Source: Myxococcus xanthus
Lineage (GTDB): Bacteria; Myxococcota; Myxococcia; Myxococcales; Myxococcaceae
NCBI RefSeq assembly: GCF_900106535.1
Contig: NZ_FNOH01000014.1
Coordinates: 1-64,000 of the forward strand
Reading direction: 5' to 3'
Length of the DNA: 64,000 nucleotides
How positions within the stretch are numbered: position 1 is the first letter of the stretch; each line of letters opens with the position of its first letter. The position numbers and the translations under genes were made by a program. Positions 6,683 through 15,582 of this stretch are shown in pieces. The notes under the pieces are model-generated. The model was not told the origin of the DNA, did no database searches, and was given only the letters and a program-made list of their open reading frames with translations.

Positions 6683-8002
6683 GTGCCCACCACCCACCTT
6701 CCCGCCCCGCGTGTCTTCGACGTCTCCCTGCCCGATTTGACGCTGGAGGCAGGCGCCCGCATCACGAACCACCTCGTCCGCGGCTGGTGGTGGGGTCCCG
6801 CGGAGGACGTCGCCTGGCTCGAGTCACGCGCGCGCGTCCTCTCCGAGGACGAAGCCCGGGCGAGCGCGCTGCGCGTCGTCCGCCGCACCGTGGCCGAACA
6901 GCAGGCGCTCGCGGCGGAAGCCCGTCATCGAGGCCCGGCCCGAGCCCCCGCGCCCGTCCCCACGGTGCTGCTGGTCCACGCGCTCACCGGCGACATGCGC
7001 GCGGGCAGCAAGGGCGGCTGGTGGGAGCCACTCATCGGCCCGCGGCGCGCGCTGGACCCGTCCCGCGTGCGGCTCCTGTGCTTCAACAACCTGGGCTCCT
7101 GCTACGGCACCAGCGGCCCGGCCGACGAGGGCTTCCCGCTGCGGACGGATGACGCGCGCTTCGGTCCGCCGTTGCCGCTGCCCAAGGGCGACCTGCGCCA
7201 GGACGAACAGCGCCTGCCCGCCACCGTCACACCGTGGGACCAGGCCCGGAGCATTCTGCTGGCCATGGACGCGCTGGGGCTGGACGACGTGGAGCTCGTC
7301 ACCGGCGGCTCACTGGGCGGCATGGTGGTGCTCTGCCTCGCGGCGTTGGCGCCGGAGCGCTTCGCGCGCCTCTTCCCCATCGCCACCACGGAGTCCGCCA
7401 CCGCGTGGGTGGTGGGCCTCAACCACGTGGCGCGGCAGGCCCTGCTGATGGACCCGGGCTTCCCCGAGTCCCCCCACCGGGGCCTGGAATTGGCCCGCCA
7501 GCTCGCGATGCTCACCTACCGCGCGGAGCCCGGCCTGGAAGCGCTCCAGGGCCGCCCCGCCGAGTGGTCCTCACGCGCGCTGCACCCCATGCACAGCTAT
7601 CTGGAATACCAGGGCCAGAAGCTGGAGAGCCGCTTCGACGCGCGCGCGTACCTGGCGCAGTTGGGCGCCATGGACCACCACGACCTGTCACGCTTCCCGG
7701 GAGGCGGCCTGGCCCGCATCCGCGCGAGCGCGCTGTGCGTGGGCATCGACACCGACCAGCTCTTCTTCCCCAGCCACATGGCGACGCTGACGCGGCGGCT
7801 GCGCGAGCACGGCCTCCACGCCGAGCACGCCACGCTGTCCAGTCAACACGGGCACGACGGCTTCCTGCTGGAGTGGGACGCCATGGCCGTCCTGCTCGCG
7901 CGGGCGCTCGCCCTGCCCACGGCCAGGGGCCCGGAGCACGCCTTCCCGCGCTGGCCGGAAGTGCGCCCCGCCCTCAACCCACCTTGCGGGACGAAGGCGT
8001 GA
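6683..8002 (+). CDS. Alpha/beta hydrolase, homoserine O-acetyltransferase (MetX) family
   Basis: A 439-residue alpha/beta-hydrolase of the MetX/CPC acetyltransferase family. It has LLVHALTGD (about residue 96), NNLGSCYGTSGP (about 137), the nucleophile elbow GGSLGGMV (about 212) and a C-terminal catalytic His in HGHDGFLLEWD (about 393). MetX uses acetyl-CoA to acetylate homoserine for methionine synthesis. The extra ~60 N-terminal residues and a nucleophile elbow differing from the usual GGSMGGM leave the substrate open; related enzymes acylate serine or other alcohols. The start is a GTG at 6683 with CGGAG upstream. No other methionine genes lie nearby. Confidence 0.85.
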   Translation: MPTTHLPAPRVFDVSLPDLTLEAGARITNHLVRGWWWGPAEDVAWLESRARVLSEDEARASALRVVRRTVAEQQALAAEARHRGPARAPAPVPTVLLVHALTGDMRAGSKGGWWEPLIGPRRALDPSRVRLLCFNNLGSCYGTSGPADEGFPLRTDDARFGPPLPLPKGDLRQDEQRLPATVTPWDQARSILLAMDALGLDDVELVTGGSLGGMVVLCLAALAPERFARLFPIATTESATAWVVGLNHVARQALLMDPGFPESPHRGLELARQLAMLTYRAEPGLEALQGRPAEWSSRALHPMHSYLEYQGQKLESRFDARAYLAQLGAMDHHDLSRFPGGGLARIRASALCVGIDTDQLFFPSHMATLTRRLREHGLHAEHATLSSQHGHDGFLLEWDAMAVLLARALALPTARGPEHAFPRWPEVRPALNPPCGTKA

Positions 8003-9071
8003 CCACCGCCACCGGCGCGTGGTGGGACCACAGGGGCGGCTCGGCCTCGTGGGTGAAGGCGCGCAGCCGCCGGTACTCCGGATAGGACGCCTGGAGCGAC
8101 AGCACGTCTCCAGGCCGGATGACCTCTTCCCCCTGCGGGTGGAGCCGCTCCTCGCCATTGCGTTGCAGTGACAGCGCCAGGCAGCCGAACCGGTCCCGCA
8201 CATCGGAGATGGTGAGCCCCGGCAGACCCAAGCGCGCCTCGAACAGCGAGACGACCATCAGGTGCTTCGCCAGGTGGAACGAGTGGACGATGCGCGGGTC
8301 CATGGCCGCCAGCGCCATGGCCGGGGCCGCCAGCGACGAGCTGGAGAGCGCTTCCGCCTTGAACGTCTCGCGCACCTTGCCGCTCAAGTCGTCATCGAAG
8401 AGGCGGATGACCACGCGAATGTCCGGGTTGAGCTTGCGCGCGTCCAGGGCGATGTTGAGGTTCGCCAGGTCGTCGTCCGTCGCGCAGACGATGGCGGACG
8501 CGTCCTTCACGTTGGTGCGAGGCAGGCACAGCGGGCTGCGCGTGTCGTCGATGAGCAGCGGCACCAGCTCGTCACGCAGCGCGGACACGAAGGCCGCGTC
8601 CTCGCGCTTCTCCACCACCACCACGTCCTTGCCCATCTCCCGCAGTTGCGTCACCACGCGGTAGCCCACCCGCCCCGCTCCACACACCACGACGTGGCCC
8701 TTCATCGTCTCGGAGACCACTTCGATCCACTCCTTGTCGTTCTTGTGCCGGGCGAAGAAGAGGTACGCGAAGCGCACCACACCATCCGCGACCAGCGCAA
8801 TACCAGCAGGCGGAATCACCAGGTTGAGCAGCTCCACCATCCAGTCGTCCACATAGGGCAGCGACGGCTGGCCGTAGAGCAGGAAGTAGGTGTGGTGCAG
8901 CGCCTCGCCGAAGTCGATGCGGTCGCCGCCCGGCCCGCGGAAGCGCCAATGGAAGAGCAGCGGCCCTCCCAGGAACAGCACGGCGGACAGCACCAGCGTG
9001 GTGCGAAATCGCCGCACCAGCGCCCGCAGGTAGCGCAGATTGGCCCGGAAGTGCCTGCGGGACTGCTTCAT
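7974..9071 (-). CDS. Potassium channel-like protein with RCK (TrkA-N/TrkA-C) domains
   Basis: A 365-residue membrane protein. TM1 lies at about residues 23-45 and a second hydrophobic segment at about 88-112. A cytoplasmic RCK domain starts at VVVCGAGRVG (about residue 132) with NAD-type glycine motif and ATDDDLANLN, followed by a TrkA-C domain. It resembles one-pore Kch/MthK-type channels that gate K+ in response to ligands. The segment between the helices (FLLYGQPSLP) lacks the usual TVGYG filter, so conduction of K+ is uncertain. It lies 13 bases downstream of tatC. Its tail overlaps the metX-like gene by 29 bases on the opposite strand. Confidence 0.85.
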   Translation of the reverse strand: MKQSRRHFRANLRYLRALVRRFRTTLVLSAVLFLGGPLLFHWRFRGPGGDRIDFGEALHHTYFLLYGQPSLPYVDDWMVELLNLVIPPAGIALVADGVVRFAYLFFARHKNDKEWIEVVSETMKGHVVVCGAGRVGYRVVTQLREMGKDVVVVEKREDAAFVSALRDELVPLLIDDTRSPLCLPRTNVKDASAIVCATDDDLANLNIALDARKLNPDIRVVIRLFDDDLSGKVRETFKAEALSSSSLAAPAMALAAMDPRIVHSFHLAKHLMVVSLFEARLGLPGLTISDVRDRFGCLALSLQRNGEERLHPQGEEVIRPGDVLSLQASYPEYRRLRAFTHEAEPPLWSHHAPVAVVTPSSRKVG

Positions 9072-9084
9072 GGTGGCTCCTCGA

Positions 9085-10290
9085 CTACGACGCCGGGGTG
9101 ATGCCCGTTTCCGCCGAGTTCCGCGCGCGACGCCGCTCCACCATCCACACCAACAACACGCCCAGCTCGTAGCAGAGCAGCATGGGGCCGGCCATCAGCG
9201 ACAGGTTCACCACGTCTCCCGTGGGGGTGATGATGGCCGCCGCGATGAGGCACACCACGAAGGCGTGGCGCTGGTACCTGAAGAGCCAGGACGACTTCAC
9301 CACGCCCACCACGCCCAGCAGGGCCATGACGAGCGGCAGCTCGAAGATGATGCCGAAGGCGAGGATGAGCAGCAGCACCAGCGAGAGCTGCTCGTGCATG
9401 GACAACATGGGCCGCGTCCACCGCGCCGCCTCATGCGCCGCGTGCGCCGTGGCCAGCTCCTTCTCCAGCCGCCACAGCCCCGCCAGTTCCTCGGTGCGCG
9501 TGGGGGCGATGCCCGCCAGCAGGCTCGCCGAACCGTCCATGGCCGCCGCCGCCGCCGCGAAGTCCTTCTTCTCGTAGGCCGTCACGGCCTCCACGCGCTT
9601 CTCCACCGCCTGCCGCAGCACGCCGCGGGACTGCGCGCCGTAGCCCACCGACGCCGCGTCCAAGAGCCGCCCCAGGCCATCCAGCCGCCCCGTCATCTCC
9701 ACGCTGGCGGCGGGCGCGACCTCGGGCGCGGGTGCCTGGCCCTGGCCCTCCGCGCGCAGTTGGGTGCTCGTCTCCTTCGCGATGCGCCCCGCCTCCTCCG
9801 CTTCGCCCAGGCGAAGGAAGCGCAAGGCGTCATCCGCGCGCAGCCGGGCCGTGTCCAGGCGCTGCTCCAGCGCGAGCGTCTCCTCCTCGTTGAGGAGGAA
9901 GGTGAACATGGAGGGCAGCACCGCGAAGTAGCAGAAGGCGGCGCCGAGGAGGAAGGCGATGGAACCGAACGCCACGAAGGGCGCGGCGAAGCGGCGCTCC
10001 TCCGGATACAGGCCGGGCGAGACGAAGCCCCAGATCTGCATCAGGATGACGGGCGTGGTGAGGAAGATGCCGCAGTACACGCCCACCTTCATCAGGACGT
10101 TCAGCTCTTCGATGCCGGACGTGTAGATGAGCGAGCGATTCTCGGGCGGCAGCGCATCCAGCACCGGCTGCATCAGCAGGCCGAAAATCGGCTTGGCGAA
10201 GACGAGCGAAATCGTCCCCAGGATGAGCACGGCGATGGTGCACCGCATGAGGCGCGAGCGGAGCTCCGTCAGGTGATCCGCCAGACTCAT
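9085..10290 (-). CDS. tatC: Sec-independent translocase subunit TatC, with a large insertion
   Basis: Integral membrane core of the twin-arginine pathway, which binds signal peptides together with TatB. The N-terminal motif HLTELRSRL (residues 6-14), the PGLYPEERR segment (about 92-100) with the conserved cytoplasmic glutamate, FELPL in TM4 (about 316-320) and TPTGDV (about 355) identify it. Normal TatC is about 250 residues; this one has 401. The surplus, about residues 137-292, sits in the second periplasmic loop between TM3 and TM4 and is alanine-rich, mostly helical in appearance with a Pro/Ala stretch. It is downstream of tatB by 48 bases. Confidence 0.95.
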   Translation of the reverse strand: MSLADHLTELRSRLMRCTIAVLILGTISLVFAKPIFGLLMQPVLDALPPENRSLIYTSGIEELNVLMKVGVYCGIFLTTPVILMQIWGFVSPGLYPEERRFAAPFVAFGSIAFLLGAAFCYFAVLPSMFTFLLNEEETLALEQRLDTARLRADDALRFLRLGEAEEAGRIAKETSTQLRAEGQGQAPAPEVAPAASVEMTGRLDGLGRLLDAASVGYGAQSRGVLRQAVEKRVEAVTAYEKKDFAAAAAAMDGSASLLAGIAPTRTEELAGLWRLEKELATAHAAHEAARWTRPMLSMHEQLSLVLLLILAFGIIFELPLVMALLGVVGVVKSSWLFRYQRHAFVVCLIAAAIITPTGDVVNLSLMAGPMLLCYELGVLLVWMVERRRARNSAETGITPAS

Positions 10291-10338
10291 GCGCAGCTCG
10301 GAGTCGGCACCGGGGTTGATGGGCGGGGGGCTCAGGAC

Positions 10339-10887
10339 TCAGCTCCGTTTCGGGGCGTTGCGCGCCACCGTCCCCGGGATGGGCGACAGCGTGGGCGAGG
10401 TGGCGGTGGAAGCAGCGGGCTCGGGCGGCGCCTCGGCGGTGGGCTCCGCGCCCGGCTCCGCCGTCGCAGCGTCCTGCGCGGGCGTCTCCCCGGCATGCAC
10501 GTCGGAGGTGGCCACCTCACGAGGCCCCTGCGCGTCCATTTCCAGCACCTGCGCGGGCGACGAGGGCTGAGGAGACGCCGCATCGGCCGGAGGTGACGCG
10601 CCATCCGTGGCGGGAGGCAGGGTGGCCTCGGGCCCACCCACGGCCTGCGGCGGCTGGGGCGCGAAGCGCGTCCCGGGCCGCAAGGGCGCGGTGGGAGGTT
10701 CTCCGATTTCCTGGTCCATGGCGTAGAACTCACGCTCCACGACGTTGCGGACCTCATCCGTCTGGCGGCGGAACTCGCGCAGGAACTTGCCGATGCCGCG
10801 CGCGAGCTCGGGCAACCGCTGCGGCCCGAGAATGAGCAGCGCGGCCACCAGGATGAACACCATTTCGCCTGCGCCGATGTTGAACAT
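10339..10887 (-). CDS. tatB: Sec-independent translocase TatB (TatA/B family)
   Basis: A 182-residue TatA/B-family protein. It has an N-terminal membrane helix starting MFNIGAGEMVFILVAALLIL, the GPQRLPELAR hinge (residues 21-30) and an amphipathic helix. The GP-x-RLP pattern and a glutamate at residue 8 favour TatB over TatA. The tail from about residue 75 is Pro/Ala/Thr-rich and low complexity. The ATG at 10885-10887 is preceded by CAGGAA; an in-frame extension upstream lacks Tat features and was rejected. It is followed by tatC; no tatA is present here. Confidence 0.93.
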   Translation of the reverse strand: MFNIGAGEMVFILVAALLILGPQRLPELARGIGKFLREFRRQTDEVRNVVEREFYAMDQEIGEPPTAPLRPGTRFAPQPPQAVGGPEATLPPATDGASPPADAASPQPSSPAQVLEMDAQGPREVATSDVHAGETPAQDAATAEPGAEPTAEAPPEPAASTATSPTLSPIPGTVARNAPKRS

Positions 10888-11019
10888 TTTTCCTGACGCG
10901 CTCCCCGGAGCAGCCCGGTTTATCGCGCCCCGGGGAGACAGGCGCAACCGTTCGTCTCGCCAAAGCATCCGCCCGCCACCCGGAATGGGCGGCAGGCAAC
11001 CCGAAGGCGCCCTTTCATA

Positions 11020-12297
11020 CTACGCGTGAGAATCCGCCCCGGGCGAGAGCGGAACCGCCATTCCTTGCGAGGGAGCCACCGCCAGCGCCCGTGCCTGCTC
11101 CCTGCTGTGCACCCGCCGCTCCACCACCCACAGCAAGGCGGGAAGCAACAGCGTCAGGACCATGGACACTCCGGCCATCCGGGGAATGCCGCCCAGGGTC
11201 CCGTCTGGCAGGTCCGTCAGCAGCCGGGCGCTGAGGAAGGCCCCCACGGCGGCGGCCATGTGCTGGACGGCGGACTGGAGGGACATGAAGCGCGCACGTA
11301 CCGGGGTGTCCGGCACCCGTGACGTCAGCGTGTTGTACGCGACGTTGCGCGTCCCCATGGCCACCATGAAGAGCGTGAAGATGACGGGGACGGGCATCCA
11401 CCGAGGCAGGTGGACGAAGCCCACGTAGGTGGACAGCAGCACCAGCGCGGAGCCCACCGTGCCCACCTTGAAGGAGCCGTACCGGTCCACCATGGGCCCC
11501 GCCACCCGGAGCGTCGCGAAGCTGGCGATGCCGCCGATGAAGTACGGCAGCCAGAGCAGGTCGCGCGGGTAGCCCACGTTCTGCTGCAGATAGGCGGACA
11601 GGTTGGGGATGAGGACGAAGCCCGCCATCATCACCAACGCCGTCATCACGTACGACAGTTGGATGTCCCGGTTGGCCAGCAGCTCGAGCACGCCGGCCTG
11701 TTTGCGGGGCCCCGCGTCCAGATGGCCGCGCACGGGTGGCAGGTAGAAGATGGCGCCCAGCACCACCAGCAGGCCCATGGCGGCCACCGCGAAGAAGGGC
11801 ACGCGCCAGCCGCCGAACTCGGCCAGCTTCAGCGCCATGGGCACGCCCGCCACCGAGGCCACGGAGAAGGCGCCCATCACCGCACCCAGCGCACGTCCGC
11901 GCCGCTCCACGGGGACCAGGTCCGCGATGATGGACAGCGACAGCGACGTGGCCGGCCCGCCGAAGATGCCCGCCACCACGCGCGCCAGCATCAGCGTGGA
12001 CATGCCCGTGGCGAAGCCACCCGCCGCGGTGGCCACCACCAGGCCCAGCATGGACACCGCCAGCGCCTTGCGGCGGTCGAAGCGGTCCAGGAAGTAGCCA
12101 CCGGCCAGCCCCGCCACGCTGGCGGCGGCCGTGTACGCGCCGCCGATGATGCCGATGTGCGACGACGCGATGCCCAGCTCCTTCGCGAAGTCCGGGCCCA
12201 GCGGCATCACCATCACGAAGTCCAGGATGTTCACGAACTGGACCGCGCCGATGAGGGCCACCACGGCGCGCTCGGAGACCTGTCGTTGATTCGGCAT
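11020..12297 (-). CDS. MFS transporter (drug/solute efflux type)
   Basis: A roughly 425-residue, 12-helix major facilitator. The cytoplasmic loop 2-3 signature DRFDRRKALAVS (about residues 73-84) and LARVVAGIFGGP in TM4 are visible. The topology and lack of binding-protein genes suggest drug:H+ antiport of the DHA1 type, but the substrate is unknown. I chose the ATG at 12295-12297 (MPNQRQVSERAV), 10 bases after the chemoreceptor stop, so the two genes are probably co-transcribed. An upstream ATG at 12336 would overlap that gene. Confidence 0.9.
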   Translation of the reverse strand: MPNQRQVSERAVVALIGAVQFVNILDFVMVMPLGPDFAKELGIASSHIGIIGGAYTAAASVAGLAGGYFLDRFDRRKALAVSMLGLVVATAAGGFATGMSTLMLARVVAGIFGGPATSLSLSIIADLVPVERRGRALGAVMGAFSVASVAGVPMALKLAEFGGWRVPFFAVAAMGLLVVLGAIFYLPPVRGHLDAGPRKQAGVLELLANRDIQLSYVMTALVMMAGFVLIPNLSAYLQQNVGYPRDLLWLPYFIGGIASFATLRVAGPMVDRYGSFKVGTVGSALVLLSTYVGFVHLPRWMPVPVIFTLFMVAMGTRNVAYNTLTSRVPDTPVRARFMSLQSAVQHMAAAVGAFLSARLLTDLPDGTLGGIPRMAGVSMVLTLLLPALLWVVERRVHSREQARALAVAPSQGMAVPLSPGADSHA

Positions 12298-12307
12298 GAA
12301 GACGTGT

Positions 12308-14356
12308 CTACACCCGGAAGCGGCGAACCTCCGCACGGAGGATTTCCGCCTGACGCTGGAGGTTGTCGATGGCCTCCTCCAACTGCTTCACGGAGCGTGT
12401 CTGGTGCTCGGACACGCCCTTGATGGTCTCCACCGCCTTGAGCACCTGCTCGCTGCCCTTCGTCTGCTCCTTCTGGGCGCGGTTCAGGTGGGTGACCATC
12501 TCGTTGATGCTCTCGATGGAGCGGGTAATCTGCTTGCTGCCGTGCGCCTGCTCCTGGCTGCTGCGCTGCACGTGGGCGGTGAGCGCCTTCATCTTCTCCG
12601 CGCTCTTCATGATCTGCTCGCCGCCGCGGGCCTGCTCGTTGGAGGCCTTGGAAATCTGCTGCACCGTCTCACTGATGCGGTGGATGGAGGCCGTCACCTG
12701 CTTGCTGCCGCGCGCCTGCTCCACGGTGGCCCGGGCAATGGCCTTCACCATCTGCGTGGACTTCTGGGTGCTGTCGTTGATTTTGCGCAGCGCCCCTTCC
12801 GCCTCCCGGCCCAGTTGCACGCCCTCCTCCACGCTGCGCACGCCCTGGTTCATCACCACCACGGCGTTGCGGCTCTCTTCCTGGATGCTGCGGATGAGCT
12901 CGGCAATCTCCTTCGTGGACGCGCCGGTGCGCTCGGCCAGGTCCTTGATTTCCTCCGCCACCACCGCGAAGCCCTTGCCGTGCTCACCCGCCTGCGCGGC
13001 GATGATGGCCGCGTTGAGCGCCAGCAGGTTCGTCTGCTCCGCCACGTCGTCGATGACGTTGAGGATGTTGCCAATCTCGGAGATGCGCCGGCCCAGGCTT
13101 TCGATGACATGGGCCGCGCTGCGGCTTGTCTCCTTGATGCGGTCGATGCCGGTGAGCGTCTTGCGCAGCGACTCCACGCCCGTCTGCGCGTCGTCGAAGA
13201 CCTGCTCGGACAGGCGGGCCGTCTCCTTCGCGTTGGCCTCCACCTGACCGATGGCGGCGTCCATCTGGCTGATGGCCGAGGACGTCTCCTCCGTGGAGGC
13301 GGACAGCTCCTGGATGTTGGTGGCCACCTCCTTGATGGAGAACGTCATCTCCTCGATGGCGCTGGTCGTCTCCTCCACGCTGGCGGCCATGGCCTGGACG
13401 TTCTCCGCCACCTCGTCGTTGGTGGCGGCCATCTCCATGATGGAGGAGCTGCTCTCCTCGGCGCTCTGGTAGAGGACCTCCACGTTCTCCGCGATGCCTC
13501 GCAGCGAGGCCATCATCTCCACCATGGAGGAGGACGTCTCCTCCACGCGCGCCTGCACCGTGCCCGCGCCGGACGACACCGTGGTGCCGGTGCGGTGAAT
13601 CTGCTCCACCACGCCCGCCACCACGTCCGACACGCCGCGCACCCGGCCCAGCGTGTCACGCCAGCTCTGGGCGATGCGGTTGAGCGCCTCGGCGAGCTGG
13701 CCCAGCTCGTCCCGCGTCCCCACGTCCACGCGGCCGGTGAGGTCCGCCTCCGCCAGCCGCCGGGCCATGCCCATCATCGCGTCCAGCGGCACCAGGATGA
13801 AGGCGCGGGAGATGAAGAAGGCCACCAGCAGGAACAGCGTCAGGCCGATGCCGAATGCGAGCATCACGACGCGCTGGAGTTCGGTGACGACCGCGTCCAG
13901 CCCGGAGTTGTCGAGCACCAGCAGCGCCTGCCCCACCACGCCGCCCGACAGCGTCACCGAGCGCGCCACGGAGCGATCACCGTTGGCGAAGCGGAAGCCA
14001 TCCAGCGGCTGGCCCTGCCGGGCCTTCAGCTCCGCCTGGAACCACGCGGGCGGCTCGGCCGGGTGGGTGGCCAGCACCTGACCCTCGCTGGAGAGGACGG
14101 CCAGCACCTTGAAGTCGTCGTCGCCCGCGCGCAGCCGCCCCAAGCTGTCGGGCAGGGCCGCGGCGGGCTGGGCCATCAGCATGCTGACGGCCTGACTGGC
14201 ACGGGCCTCGCCCCGCTTCTGCAGGCGCTGCTCCAGGTGGGCTTCCACGCGCGAGGGGACGACGAAGAAGAGCGTCCCCAGGATGAGGGTGAGGACGAGC
14301 GCGAAGGAGCCCAGCAGCAGGCTGCGCAGGCCGGGTTTCTTGAACCGGAGAGCCAA
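12308..14356 (-). CDS. Methyl-accepting chemotaxis protein
   Basis: A chemoreceptor of about 682 residues. It has TM1 near the N-terminus (LLLGSFALVLTLILGTLFFV), a short sensor region, TM2 (about 145-175), a HAMP domain and a long coiled-coil signalling domain. The hairpin tip QTNLLALNAAI with AAQAGEHGKGFAVVAEEIKD contacts CheA/CheW. No che genes are adjacent, so it is an orphan receptor that must use another array. The start is uncertain: TTG at 14356 (xALRFKKPG) or GTG at 14383 both fit, neither with a clear ribosome site. The frame stays open far upstream, but that part is antisense to the deacetylase-like gene. Confidence 0.93.
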   Translation of the reverse strand: MALRFKKPGLRSLLLGSFALVLTLILGTLFFVVPSRVEAHLEQRLQKRGEARASQAVSMLMAQPAAALPDSLGRLRAGDDDFKVLAVLSSEGQVLATHPAEPPAWFQAELKARQGQPLDGFRFANGDRSVARSVTLSGGVVGQALLVLDNSGLDAVVTELQRVVMLAFGIGLTLFLLVAFFISRAFILVPLDAMMGMARRLAEADLTGRVDVGTRDELGQLAEALNRIAQSWRDTLGRVRGVSDVVAGVVEQIHRTGTTVSSGAGTVQARVEETSSSMVEMMASLRGIAENVEVLYQSAEESSSSIMEMAATNDEVAENVQAMAASVEETTSAIEEMTFSIKEVATNIQELSASTEETSSAISQMDAAIGQVEANAKETARLSEQVFDDAQTGVESLRKTLTGIDRIKETSRSAAHVIESLGRRISEIGNILNVIDDVAEQTNLLALNAAIIAAQAGEHGKGFAVVAEEIKDLAERTGASTKEIAELIRSIQEESRNAVVVMNQGVRSVEEGVQLGREAEGALRKINDSTQKSTQMVKAIARATVEQARGSKQVTASIHRISETVQQISKASNEQARGGEQIMKSAEKMKALTAHVQRSSQEQAHGSKQITRSIESINEMVTHLNRAQKEQTKGSEQVLKAVETIKGVSEHQTRSVKQLEEAIDNLQRQAEILRAEVRRFRV

Positions 14357-14468
14357 GACGAGGCACTGTAGGGAGGGAAACACCGGCAGGGCAAGAACAG
14401 GGCGCCAACGCGGCCTGTCCCCCGGGGGGCGCTGACTTCCCGCCTGGCGGATGCGTAAGGTCATCCCG

Positions 14469-15494
14469 ATGTCCTCCACCCTGCTACTGACGGACCCGCT
14501 CTTCTTCCAGCACGACCCTGGGCAGGGCCACCCCGAGTCGCCCTCCCGGCTGCGCCGCATCCTCGGGGTGCTGGCCAGCACGCCGGTGAAGGGCACGGTG
14601 ATGACCGCGCCGCGCTCCGCCACGGAGGCGGAGCTGGCCTCGGTCCACACGCCGGAGCTGCTGGCGTACCTCCAGCGCATCAACGGGCACCGCGCGCAAA
14701 TCGACCCGGACACCCAGGTGTCCCCCGACAGCGTGGACGCGGCGCGGCTGGCCGCGGGCGCCTCCGTGCAAGCGGTGGAGGCGGTGATGAAGGGCGAGGC
14801 CCGCAACGGCTTCGCGCTGGTGCGCCCGCCCGGGCACCATGCCGAGCCCGACAAGGCCATGGGCTTCTGCCTGTACAACAACGCGGCCATCGCCGCGGAG
14901 GCGGGCCGGAAGCTGGGCGCCGAGCGCGTGCTGGTCCTCGACTGGGACGTGCACCACGGCAACGGCACGCAAGCGGCGTTCTGGTCGCGCCGGGACGTCA
15001 TGTACCAGTCGGTGCACCAGTTCCCCTACTTCCCGGGCACTGGCGCCGCGCCGGAGGTGGGCGTCGGCGCGGGCGAGGGCTACACCATCAACGTGGGCCT
15101 GCCGGGCGGCAACTCGGACGCGGACTACGGGATGATTTTCGAGGAGCTGCTGCTGCCCGTGGCGGAGGCGTACCGGCCCCAGCTCATCCTCGTCTCCGCG
15201 GGCTTCGACTCGCACCAGCACGACCCGATTGGCGGCATGGACGTCAGCGAGCGCGGCTTCGCGGCCATGTGCTCGGCGATGAAGTCCCTGGCCGACAGCG
15301 TGTGCCAGGGCCGGCTGGTGCTGCTGCTGGAGGGCGGCTATTCGCTGGAGGGCTTGTCCCAATCCGTGCATGCCTGCGTGGAGGTGCTCGCCGGGCGCAA
15401 GGACAGCTTCCCCACGGGTGACACGCACGCGGACGCGAAGGACGCGCTGCGGGCGAGCCGCGAGGCGATGCGGCCGTACTGGCCTCGCGTCTAG
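14469..15494 (+). CDS. Histone deacetylase-fold protein (AcuC/HdaH-like)
   Basis: A 341-residue zinc-dependent deacylase of the arginase/deacetylase fold. HPESPSRL lies near residue 20, the catalytic RPPGHHAE near 125, and DWDVHHGNGTQ (about 159) supplies Zn and charge-relay residues. A second Zn aspartate is in SAGFDSH and the LEGGYS motif lies near the end. Bacterial members deacetylate acetyl-CoA synthetase, polyamines or other small amides. The start at 14469 follows TAAGGTC; an ATG at 14451 is also in frame. It is divergent from the chemoreceptor gene and followed by an SDR and pyrF on the same strand. Confidence 0.92.
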   Translation: MSSTLLLTDPLFFQHDPGQGHPESPSRLRRILGVLASTPVKGTVMTAPRSATEAELASVHTPELLAYLQRINGHRAQIDPDTQVSPDSVDAARLAAGASVQAVEAVMKGEARNGFALVRPPGHHAEPDKAMGFCLYNNAAIAAEAGRKLGAERVLVLDWDVHHGNGTQAAFWSRRDVMYQSVHQFPYFPGTGAAPEVGVGAGEGYTINVGLPGGNSDADYGMIFEELLLPVAEAYRPQLILVSAGFDSHQHDPIGGMDVSERGFAAMCSAMKSLADSVCQGRLVLLLEGGYSLEGLSQSVHACVEVLAGRKDSFPTGDTHADAKDALRASREAMRPYWPRV

Positions 15495-15582
15495 ACGTTG
15501 GCTGGATGGCGCACCGCGGCTCGCGCCGCTGTTCATCCCCTGGCAACCGTGCAAGAAGCCCGGCAGCACACGGGAGGACTGC

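Noticed and set aside
9040..10596. Long plus-strand open frame of about 520 codons
   Set aside because: Antisense to tatC and tatB, both well supported by motifs.
12296..14371. Long plus-strand open frame of about 690 codons
   Set aside because: Antisense to the chemoreceptor; composition is Leu/His/Arg/Gly-rich and repeat-like only because it mirrors the coiled coil.
14357..15001. N-terminal extension of the chemoreceptor frame by about 215 residues
   Set aside because: It is antisense to the histone-deacetylase-fold gene and has no coding character. The membrane helix expected at a receptor N-terminus begins near 14350.
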